Assembly: GCF_002078875.1 (NCBI RefSeq)
Contig: NC_034409.1
Location: forward strand, 61,777,874-61,841,873
Length of the DNA stretch: 64,000 bases
From: Numida meleagris
Taxonomy: Eukaryota > Chordata > Aves > Galliformes > Numididae
Reading direction: 5' to 3'
Below, piece by piece: positions 25,601 to 37,600 of this stretch. The stretch's first letter is position 1. Each line of letters starts with the position of its first letter. The notes beneath the pieces are model-generated. The model was not told the DNA's origin. It saw only the letters and a program-made list of their open reading frames with translations, and did not search any database. Position numbers and translations under genes: made by a program.

Positions 25601-28600
25601 AGCTGAGCAGACCCCAGGTTGCTGCTGCAGTGGTGGGCACTAGGCAAGGCATGCTGCATCCCTGTGGGGCAAGGTGCTGGTCTGTGCCCTGCAGAACTGC
25701 CCCTACAGCCTTTGTCAGCAAATCCATGCTCTGAGCTCAGGCAATACGTGGCACAGCCTGTTCTTCATCAAGCCATGCTGACTAGCACAGGCTGTTTTCC
25801 TGACCTTTAATTCTTTCCTGCAGCCAGTCCAAGACTGAAGTCAGACCAGGTAGGGCTTTGCTTTGCTTTATGAGGGATTCCAGTCAGATCTCTTTGGCCT
25901 CTGTGTGGGTTTCTGTAGCAGCACATTAGGAAAAGCAAGGCCAGTGGAAATTCATCCTCTCTTCACCTTTCCACACGTGAGTGCTGAGGGTGCCATGCAA
26001 CTGCTGAAAATGGCTCTTCTCACAATGCCTTTCTGTTATTTTTGACTGCTCATGCTCTTAAAATGAAAACAGAAAGTAAAATGTGCACCCGTGTTTTGCT
26101 TTCTTTTGGTTTAACACTTCTTTTTTTCCCTTAATCCCTCCCTTTTTTTTTTTTTTTTTTTTTGGTAGAAAAACAGAAAAGAGGGAAAATAAAAAGGGGA
26201 AAGGAAAGCTGAAAGCATTGCAAAAAGGAAAATTTTAAGGAGAAAACATTTGCTAGAAACGTGAAAAAACAGAAAGGGTTCCTTTCTGAAATTTGCGGAA
26301 TGGAAAGAGACCTTCCTTTTTTAAATGCTCCCTCCCTCCTCCTCCTGCCACCTCTGCTTATTAACAGATGGCTCTGATTCCTCTCTTTATCAAGAAGCTG
26401 CAGCGGTGCCATCCCACTCTGTGCTGTGTGGTTCTCGGGATGCGCTCGCTGCAGACACAGCATGGAACACGTGCAGGGCATGGTGGCATGTGGCTCTTTT
26501 CAGGTTGCCACCGTTCTCACTGCCACCACGCTCCAGTGCTGGCACTGCTTGGGCATGGGTGCTGTGATTCCCACCGCTAAGGGAAGGGCAGCTGTAGTTC
26601 TTACTTTTGGCAGTCCCCGCACTCGATCAGCCCGTTGGTCTCCTTGATGGCCGGCTCATACACAAAGACAGGGTACTCTGTGTCACAGGGCTGCAGCGTG
26701 TCGTGCTTCTTGTGCTTGTGGGCTGTGTGGGAAGGAGGGAGAGGAGAGCAGATATAGTCAGAGCACCAGAAAGGAGAGGTTTGCACTGAGGTATGAGACA
26801 GAGGCCGCACCTCAAGTACTAGCGAGACCCCTTACTGCAAGAAGGACATCGAGGGCCTTCAGAAGTGAACTGAGAAGGGAAACAGAGCAGTGAGGGGTCT
26901 GGAGCATAAGTCTTATGATGTGTGGAGTCTTATGGAGTGACTGACAGAACTGGGATTGTTCAGTCTGGAGAAGAAGAGGCTCAGGGGAGACCTTATCGCT
27001 GTCAACAATGACCTGAAAGGAGGCTGTGGAGGGGTGGGGGTTGACCCCTTCTCCCAGTTAACAGTGATAGGATGAGAGCGAATGGCTTCAGGTTGTGCCA
27101 GGGGAAGTTCAGGCTGGATATTAAGAAACATTTCTTCTCAGGAAGAGTGGTGAGGCATTGGAACAGGCTGCCCCGGGTGGTGGTGGAGTCACCATCCCTG
27201 GAGGTGTTCAAGAACCGTGTGGATGTGGCACCGAGGAGCATGGTTAGTGGGCATAGTGGGGATGGGTTGGGGTTGGACGGGATGACCTTAGTGGTCTTTT
27301 GTAACCTGAATGATTCTATGACCCTATGATTTAGGGCTGCAGCAGCGCCTGTCCTGCTCTGACCGTGGCCTACCCAAGGTGAGGGCCGGGGAGCAGCGGC
27401 TGAGCACTGCAGCCATCCCGGCTCCCACTAGGTGGTGCGGGAAAACCAGCCTGCGCAGCGCTGCTCCACTGCTCACACTGCCTGGCCCTGCGCAGAGCGA
27501 GAGGCCACAGGGCCTGCCTGCATGATGCCCTGACACAGGCCTGCCAGCTTGCTGTCCTCACTGAGGCCCTGTGTCCTGCCCAGCCCCGGGCACGCGGCGT
27601 TGTGCACAGGGCTCTGAGCTGCGAGCATCCCAGTCTTTGGTGCCTGTGCTTGCAGGCCCCACGAGCCGCCTCGCTGAGCCTCCCTTCTCCTTTCTAGGGC
27701 TTCAGCAAAATGTTCCTCCCCTCACTCGATCGGGCCGGCCTGGCAATTATTTTCTGCAGTTAGAGGTGGGAAAGCCAGCTCCTGCTTCTCTGGCACACAG
27801 GGGGAATGTCTCTGGTGAAAGCGTGAGGCTTTGTTGCAGGGGAGGAGCGGCTGTGGCTCAGCCAACGACAAGCATGGGAGATGGCTCCTGCACCAGCTCT
27901 GGGGCTGGGAACGAAGGACTCAAATCACACCCCCCAAACCCAGGGCCTATTGACCTGTGTGTCCAGTGCAGCTGCTGCACAGAGGGTTTATAGAACCCAG
28001 CTGCAACCTCCCCTCTAGTACCCTTCCCAGGTGAATATAATGAAGATCTAAATACCTCCCTGCAGCACAGAGACCCCACAGCTGCACTTTGTGCTTTTCT
28101 CCCGACCTCTCTAAAAATGTCTCACCTCCTACCTAAATCCTTCCAGGCTGTGGGAACGCCTCTCAGTACCATGTTAAACATGGTTCATTTTTTGCAGATC
28201 CAGAAGCAGACAGGACTTGAATTCAGCATCAGTGTTCAGCACTCCTGACAGAATCTCCATTCATGCTTTGATGACAAAAGCTACTAGCACTTTCCAGCTC
28301 AGGGCAGCTACAGAGCAAGTGACCATAAACTAGCTAGTGAAATCCCTGATGGACTAAAGGAGAGTGAAGAATGGAGCAGGAACCCTTTCCTTCCGACTTA
28401 CTTTGCCACGCTACTGGCTTGGAGAACATCTGATTCCATAACCTGTGGCCAAACTGTCGCAGGCACAGACCTCCTTGGGAATGTGTGTGGCAAGACCTCA
28501 CATCTGTGATAATTTCCCTGGGCAGCCTGTTCCATGCCCACCTCCCTCTGGTGAAGAACCTGTTCCTAACCCCCAAGCTGCTCCTCACACACCTTGCCCT

Positions 28601-31600
28601 CCAGACCCCTCGCCATCTTCACAGCTCTCCTTTGGACACGCTCTCATAGTTTTATGTCCTTCGTATGTTGTATCACTCAAACTGCACCCAGAGCTTGAGG
28701 TGAAGCCGCACAGCGCAGAGCAGAGCGGGACAACCCCTCCCTTTACCTGGTGGCAGTGCTGGGCTTGATTCACCCTGGATATGGTTGGCCCTTTGGACTG
28801 CCAGGGCACACTGCTGATTCATGTTCAACTTGCCTTCAGTCAGAACTCCCAGATCCCTTTCCACAGGGCTGCTCTCCTGCCTCTTGTCCCCCACTCTGTA
28901 CATATATCCAGGGGCTGATTCCAGTACCTGATCTCGTTAAACTTCACACCGTTGGTAATCTCCCAGCCCTTTAATTTGTCAGGATCTCTCTGCAAGTCCT
29001 CTCTGCCCTCAAGGGAGTCAACAGCTCCTCCCTATTTAGAGTTGTCTGCAAACTTACTTAGTATACCTTCAAGTCCTGCATCCAAGTCATCTATGGAAAT
29101 ATTAAAGAGAATTGACCTGATCCCTCAGCCCCACAGGTGTTGCACAACTGCCTGCAAGAATTTATCATCCTGCTCATGTCATTGTCCTGACAAGACAGAG
29201 ATTTTATCCAGGTCCTCATTTTTCCCATATCCCCAACAAAGCACTTCATTCTCCATTAGCTTCAGCTTGTTGGTGCAGTGTCATTAAAGTGGATGGAGTT
29301 AAAGCAACACAAAAACAGTGGTGTGAAGGATGGAGCACAGGTAGGGGGTGAATCAGACCTGGGCTTGCAAAATACGTGATGAAAGTAGTGATGAATAATC
29401 AGGGCTGTTGTGCTGGACTTGGTGGGCTTGGAGAGCAGGGCCTTACTGGAAACGGCAGCTAAAGATGTCCAGCCCACACCCAGAACACACCTGGAGCCTC
29501 AGCCAGCCCAGCACCACTCACAGGCTTGACCTGCACACGTCCACCCCAGCTCTACTGCAGCTCCCACGCCAGATGAGAGGTAAGTGATGGAGAGTGCAGC
29601 AGGGCTGGCCCCTGTGAGAGCAATTCAGCCCCGGCAGCATGGGCTGGTTGCTAACATTTCTGCCCACAGCCTTTCACGGGCATCTACAGTTGCCTTGCTC
29701 TGGGTTAACCTCATCGCATGCACTAAGATGTACTTTTAAGCTGTGTTAAACTGGCGCACAGCTCCTGCACAGGCCATCTTAAATCAGCCTCTTGGCACAG
29801 GCTAAATGAAAACAAGCCACTTTACAATCTCTGACTTCTGAACTAAGACAAGACCTGAGACAGAGATTATGCTTAAGCCTGCTGCCACTTTATTTGCCTG
29901 GAAGCAACGCAGTTGCAGCAGTATTCTGAATCTCGGAGGGCCCAGCAGCATGCGCACCATCAGCAGCACACTGGGACTGAGCCTCTGCATGCACGCACTG
30001 AACATCAAAACGTTATCAGCAGCTCTGAGAGTCTGGTGGTCAGGGCTTAGTAAACAGTTGGAGGAGCTGATAACAAATTGCAAACTTTATAGCAAAGCGT
30101 GAGTTAATTCCCGGCTGTCATTGCTGCCATCTGCACTTCCAGAAAGACTTTGTCAGACAGTTGGCAACCAATCCTTCTGAATAGCAAAGGCGGCCCTGCT
30201 CCTTGCTGCGAATTGTACAGCCCAGATTGTGAGCCCTTTGCCACCAGCATACATCAAGAATATCTGCACCCATGTCAGTGGATTTACTCTGGTACAAATG
30301 AGACAAAATCTGCTGCTTAGATACAAATACAAAACACAGAATTTAATTGATGAGCTTGTAAAACATCCTCTGAGTACATTATCTTGCAGTCAGAAAGGAA
30401 CCTTTCTGAGCTCCAGAATTCTAGAAATATTCTTTCTTAGGCTGCGTGTCTTGGCTGGGAGTATCTCCAGCTTAATTAAAGGCCTTCAAATCTGCGGTGA
30501 TGTCCATAAAAGCAGAAGCCTTTACAGACACGGAGGGGAGGGAGATGCTGAGAGCAGTGAGAAATCTGTGGAAGCAAACATGTCTTCTCACCATCTCTGG
30601 GAAGCAGATTTGCACAGGGCGTGCAGTCTGAATCAGTCATGCCCATACTCCAATAGCAAGCCTCGCCCTCCCAGAAAGCGCAAGAATTTGGGAAGCAGAA
30701 ATAGGATCAGTGCACACTGAGCAGGGGTGAGCATTAGATCCCCTAACATTAATTCCTCGGTACGTATCCCCGAATTCACGTGTACTCGGTTTCTCTCCCA
30801 CAAAATGTCTCCTTCTCTCCATACGCTTTGCATTCACCAGCTTTGGCAGGCAGTCAAGAAAATGTTAACATCCCTGGCAAAAATCTTCAGCCCGTTCCTA
30901 ACAACATGTGCAACCCATTCCTTCCAGCTCCAGTGGTTTCCTTTCACCCTGCCACTCCCTCCCCCGTGCATGGACCCTCAGTTTTTCATCAGCTGCACTC
31001 TCCTCCTCTTCCTCTTCTTCACGCACGGGGCACATTCCAACTGTCTCTATTTCTCTATCTCTGTCTCACACATACGTCTTGCTGGGCAGAGCACAAACCG
31101 GCAAACACGAGCTAGGTATGGAAGCAGTGAGATACAAACACAGCCACAGTCTGGACTCTGTCTGGGGGGATTTCTAGCTTGCTTGCAGGAGTGGATTTAT
31201 GAGCTATTGCATATACTTATCAGTTAAACTGCTTGAAAGTAATTCTGCATTACCCTGGGGCTGGGCTGGTATTCATCAGAAGGAGCTAAACCATGGGGTG
31301 TGGAAAAGGAGACTTTAAATGGCCTCTTAATATCTGAAGACTATGAGACTCACAGAAATTATCCTGCAAGAAGGCATGGGCCGGCTTTGATTTTGGTGTA
31401 ACACCTGAAAAGACAGGGGCTGCCGGGAGCCAGAGTGAAGGACAAACCACATCACAGCAGCTAAGGGCCCATCTGTTCTACAGTCATGAGTGATGGTTTC
31501 ATTTGTGCCTGCAGTCACTGAGGAGGCTGGCATGTCTCTTCCCAGCTCAGCCAGCTAAACCAGCAGTGCAGGGAAATAGCCAGGCACTGCCTTGCCACCA

Positions 31601-34600
31601 TGACATCTTTCTGCGAATTCCCTGTTGTCCAAAAAGTGGAAAAATGTCATTCCAAGCTTGTGATTTCTAGCTAGATCCTCCTCTTTCTTTGCTACTCGCT
31701 GGTTCTACTTACAGTGATGGAACACAGCCTTGGCTGGATGAGTGGCATGCACACAGACAATGAAGATGGAGCCGTGAGACAGGTTCACATGATGGCAGCA
31801 CAGTGGAGAGATGAATTTGCACATGGCAGGCATGGAGGTGATACAGGAGAGTTGAAGAAAGCACAAAAAGAAATGGTGGTGAGTAGTGCAGCAGCAAGAA
31901 TCCTCTCCCTTCCCCCTCACACGTCCTCAAACAAAAAATTAAATAAAATTGCAGCAATTTACCATTCATAACATCACTATCAGAAATCTTGTACTTGCTC
32001 ATCTGACTCCTTCTCACTGATTTCTGCTGGGGGACACTCTGCAAGTTAAACAGCATCCAGTGCTGCACAGAGGAAATCTGTAGCTTCTACTGCTGTGTCT
32101 GGAGATCCCCTTTGGTGGAGGTAAGTGGGACTGACAGCACCCTGATACTGGGCTGATTCTCTGACTAGAAAAATGCTTTACTCTCTGAAAATGACTGTAT
32201 CCTTGTTAGACCAGGAAACTCCCACAGTTAGGAGGGAAGGTTCCTCTGTCATCACCCAAAGCACCACTAGTGCTGATAGTTTGTAAGGAACTATTGCTGT
32301 GTAGAGCACATCTTGCCTGTCCCTCAGGGCTACCTCGGGGCCGCTGACATCCCCAACCTGCAGGGATGGGACCACAGAGGCTTCCAGGACACGTAGAGCA
32401 GGCAGCACAGAAGCTACAGGGCAGGTCACTGGATTTCAACCCAGACCCCTAACCCACACCCCTCCGTTTCCTCTGCTGCAACATAGCTGCTGTGTGGTGT
32501 CACGTGCCACCACCTTCTAAAGCCAGTGGGAAAGCAAAGACTCTCAGTGCATTGTTTGATCCATCCAGCATGACTCAACAGAGAATCCCACAGCATGGTT
32601 GAAGCAAAGGATGCAAATAAGCTGTTCTTGGTTGAATCTTACAGGTTTTCCAGCTAGTTCTGCAGAGCCTGCTGATACAGTACGGCTGTGTCCTGTCCTG
32701 TGGGCCACCACCATGAAAGACAGAAAACCTTTCCAACTGGAGGACTTTTTAGCTGATAGACATGCATGCAGGATAGAAATTGGATAGAAAAACCTCCTCT
32801 GCTTGCTAAAACACTGAGAAAAGCAAGCTGTGAGCTGCACAGACTTCTCCTTGAGGGTTCTGGAGCTTGAGCAGGCTGAGATGGGGGGTGGGAGGGAAAC
32901 GGGGTGGTGCTGGGACCTAGAAGCTGGCTTCCAGTGTCCGCAGAGGGAGATGTGATGGGATGGTGGCTTCTTCCATGAGGCTTGGCTTCTCCATACAGCT
33001 CCTGCTGCCACCAGCAGTGGTGACACTCACTTGCTATGGGGTGGCTGGACTGCCACGTACTCACCGTCTGCCACGTTGTCAGAGTGCCAGAAGCTACTCA
33101 TGTTAAACTCCAAAAGGAAGCTGTCGAAAGAGCAAGAACAGAGGATGCTTTCTCAGCAGCCTGGAAGGATGCAAGTGTCAGCGAGATGGCCCTGTGGCCC
33201 AGTGAAGATCAGCTCTAACAAGTTTACTGCGGGTTTCCTGGCAGTGGAAGTCTGAATTTTTAATTTGTTTGTCTGTTTGGTTTATTTCTTTATTTATTTT
33301 CAGTGTCTAGATCTGTACTGTGGGATCTATACTGTGGAATAACTGAATGTGCCCCCCCAGAGGGGCACAGATGGCTCATGGGGAACCAGCACTGCGGTGA
33401 CACAGACTTAGCCACAAGCCATGCTGAATTATGCTGTGCCAACAGGCTCGAGCCCAGCACAGGGATCTTTTCTGCCTCTCAGCTTGGGATGTTCACGGTC
33501 ATTGTTTCAGCCTGGGCCCAGAAAGCTGAGCAGCTTTGGTCCTAATCTGAGCTTGATCCTAATTTGAGCTTTAATTTTTATTCCTTCTGTGGTGTGAGGT
33601 CAGCCTGATCCGAGCTTTACACAAGACCCCTCTCTTCTTCCCCCACCTGCTGCTCAGACCGGGGCTTCCTGCCTTCCTTCCGGCCTCCCTCACCCTGCGG
33701 GGGAATCACTTCTAGGAGAATGAGACAGGGAGGAGGACTTCGCATCAAGGACCTGCAGGGCCTCCAGAGACCCGAGTCCTATTTCTGACTCTGCCGCTTT
33801 GTACTGAGTGACTTCAGGTAAATCCCAGACCTGTTCAAGGCCTCTGCCTCTACCATTGTGAAATGGGAATAGTAATAGCTTTCTGCCTCCCGGGAGCAAT
33901 GCACCAGGCTGAATGTCACAAAAAGGCCGACAGCAATGTCTTATGCGGTGCCTCCGCTCGCAGTCCTCTCAGCTCTCACCCCGGCTAGTCTGAGCCTCCC
34001 AAACACCCATGTCTTTTTGTACTCACATGAGGAAATCACTTATCAGCCATTTCAGTGCAGCTAGAAAGGCATAAATTGGCTAGAGAACAAAAGAAGAAAT
34101 GAGACACGCCATAAGGACCTGGTCAGAGAGTGTACGGTTGTTATGCAGGACCCCATGTTTCAGACCAATTCCCCTCACTGCTCAGAGCTCGTGAAGGTTG
34201 GAAATTCAAGGTCTGGGCATCACTGGAAAACACTCAAAATACATCAGAAGCAGCAACTGCCTTGCTGCTAATAATATCTTCTCACCCCTCCCAGTCAGGG
34301 TCAGGGAGTTTATCACAAATGTGTGAAGGACTTTGAAGATGTAATTGCTTGATGATTTCTCTCCAGTATGGATGACCTTGAGAGCTCAGAGCAGGAGAGA
34401 AATACAGCTAAATGGGGCACCACCAGTCTAGGAGGCTTTTATATTCCAATTGCAAGTGGTGTTTCTGGGACAAGCTACAGCATTGTCCAGGAGTTGATGT
34501 TATCTGCTGTTGATTGATTAACTGTGCTTTCGTGCAGCCTTCCCTCAAGATGGCATGACTTCTATCATCTTCAATGTGTTCTGCTACAAATTGGAAATCC

Positions 34601-37600
34601 AGCATCATCCCAGGGCCAATTACTCTGCAAGAGGATCCTGCTGGCTCTTCACTTCAGGGTAAGTAACCATGTTTAAGTTTCATCTCTCCCTCTCCAACTC
34701 ACACTCATGTCCTGGAACCCAAAACATGCAGCAGCCATAGGACACGAGAATGTTTAATTACTGCTAATTGGCTTATCTTCAAGTAAAATAAGTCAGCATG
34801 TAGTAAAATGGTTGGAGATTTGACTGACTTTTCCTTTGAACAATGTATATATAAAAATGGACTTTTCCTTCTTCCTTTTTGAGGATTTGGTAAGGGGACA
34901 AAGAGAGAGATGAAGTTTGGAGGTTCATCCTTTTATTCGCTTCCCATTTCACCTATTTTTGGCAGCTGATATATTTTGACATCTTTTTCAATAATGAAAA
35001 TTCTCGATCAAGTAAATATTTTCACTACAATCACTATATTTTGTCTATCCAGCTTCAGTATAGCCATTAGAAAGGAATATTTTGTTGAAAATTATTTTAC
35101 TAGAAAAAAAAATGACAATGTCATGCCATGAGATGTACTTTAGAAGCACACCACACTTTCAAGAGACAAATGATCATAACAGTAATAAATACATCTCCGT
35201 TTAGGGTTGCTTTAACTAGTTTTAGTTGGACTGAGTAGTGATTAATTATTTTGTTCTGCCTGGTCAAGGCTGCTAGAAAGGTAGGGAGGAATTACATTCT
35301 CTGTTGTATCAGACTAAAGAGAGGTTGCATTTGGGTGCTGGCAAAACTTTTCCCTCACATAGTTTATTCTGTGGGCTATCAGCTCTTCTCAGCAGCTTTG
35401 ACCCTTCTTTCTGTTACTCCCAGCCCACTCATGCTTCCCTGAAGGCTGACAACTTTCTCTCAGATGCTCTGTTCACTGTCAGGGCAACTCTCCCTTTGGG
35501 ACTGCTGAGTGAAAACATGTCCTGTGAAAGCATTTCTGCTCATTTTAGCTGCAAACTGGTGTTGCAGATTATAGAAGAAGCCTGGTGTAATCTGGTTCCT
35601 GCCCAATCCCTGCTTCTTCCAGTTGGCAGTAGGATCCTACTTGCCAATAAAGAGTCAAATTAGAAACCACTGTCAGTGGCCATTACTGCCTCAGAAACCT
35701 GTCTCAGATGAGTCTGGACATTCCCAGCACTTGGAAGCAAATGGCTCTTAAGCTTGTTTGGGGAATGTGTTACACCACGTGTGCTATACCACTTTGTTGG
35801 AGACGCCCTAGGAGAAAGCCTCTACAGACAGTCCCTGTGTGCAGTGGGATACGTACACTGAGCAGCGGCCGGGCACCACTGTGGTGGTGGTAGGGCACCT
35901 TGCACATTGCTTGGTAGTCATACATTGTCACCCTGCAATTAAAACAAAACAAGCAGACAGTCAAAAGCAAGCAATGCAACCAACGATGGGCCACGCATGC
36001 CAGCCTATGCTACTTTGTCCTATGTTGGCCCCATTCTACAAAAAAGTTTCCATGTGGAAGAATTAAAGCAGTGGCCTGCTTAAATATGTCTTTGCTGTTA
36101 GGTCAATGCTGGACTTTGAAAAGGGAGAAATACAGGCCTTGGATTAATGTAACTGGGTCAGTATGGGAGGCAATGTATCCCTAATTACAGGTGATGAGTA
36201 AAGCAGAGTCTGAAGCTGGAGAATTATAATTGTATCTTCCTAAAGTCCCCCTAGTTCCCGCTTTCAAGTCACTGAATATCTGAATTTTCTTTTGAAATGT
36301 GCTGGGAGAATGGAGAGAGGTGACCAGAGGGATTTTATAAGGGAAGGAATGTTCTCAGACAAATGCAATGCCACCTCTGGGGCCTCTCAGGCATCCTCTC
36401 ATGGAAAGGCCTTCCAAGTGGCAGGAGGAAATGAAGTGCTTTCACCCCAAATGCCAGGAAGCATTTCCCATAGTACTGTGCTCTGAAAAAGGCAGAGGAG
36501 CAGCTGCTCTCTGGCAACACTATGATTGGAGTTGCTGTACATCTCAGTGCATCAAGCCGTTGGAGGAGCAGAGAAGAGGAGAAACAGGCTGTGGGGTGAC
36601 AATGGCTGAGCCTATCAGGGGAGGATGTGGGCAGCTAAAGTTGCTCTGGTGGCAAAGTAAGAGCCACAGATGCCTTTTCAGGCATCTTGTGCTGCTCAGT
36701 GGGACTGCTTGCAAAGCCGGACGTGCTCTGCCCCACACACCAGCAGAGCAAGGATAAGCACAGAGCAGGGACCCCTGCTTACCGCCTGAACATGCCCATG
36801 TTCAGCAGCTGGGTCATTACTGAGCCATCCACTGCACCAAGAAATTTTCCAATCTGCAAACACAAGAAAGGGAAAAAAAATGGCGTAAACTACCAAGAGT
36901 AAAATTTTCATGTCTAAGGTAAAATTTCTCTCCCGTTAAAGCTAACCTAGACTGTCTCTGGAGGCCCACTACCTACTGCACATGCTCTGTAAGGAGGCAG
37001 CACTTAGCTTTGTACTTCAGCCGGCTACGAGGCCTTCCCCTACCACCAGCCCAGTCAGCAGTCCCCAGATCCCACTGGCAAGCCTGGATTAAATGTGGAC
37101 CTTGTGGTCTGGTCCCATTTATGTTTTGGTGTCAATGACCTCAGATATCTCAACCCCAGACCTGAGAACTGCTGCTCTAGAGACTTCAAAGAAACAACAG
37201 TTTTGGCTTTCCTGATTACTAAATCATGACAAATCCATTCCAAAAATGCTCAGAATCTGCCAAGTCCACTGCTTTGTTTGCAAGCAAGCAAATAAAATAC
37301 TCATAATAATAATAATGAAGAAATGAGCTCTGTCTCTTCCTGGCTCATGGGGTTTGTCACAACAAGTAGCTCCCATATGTGATGGAGCCATCCATGCAGT
37401 CTGGGGGTGCATCTTACTTTTCCTTTGATAGGCCCCTAGTTGTTTAGAATGCACTAGCAGATGACAGATTACATCATTTTTTTGTGTGAGGCATTTCCCT
37501 AAAAAACAAGCAAACAAATCCTCAACAGATTTACCTAAGATCATATGGTAATCATCTACACGGTTCTGAATATCTTCCCAACAAGCTTTAAAAGATGTTT

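Larger units (their letters stand above)
26723..31712 (-). other. CACNA2D4 intron with two CR1 copies
   Basis: This 5-kb intron holds a plus-strand CR1 next to the exon and an older minus-strand CR1 in its middle. The remaining sequence shows nothing recognisable. Open frames here are chance or CR1-derived. Confidence 0.8.

Noticed and set aside
34408..34470. Minus-strand LLDWW segment as the FLLEW exon of CACNA2D4
   Set aside because: It lies on the wrong side of the PIYAFL exon and has no fitting splice sites; 33065-33120 fits phase and order.
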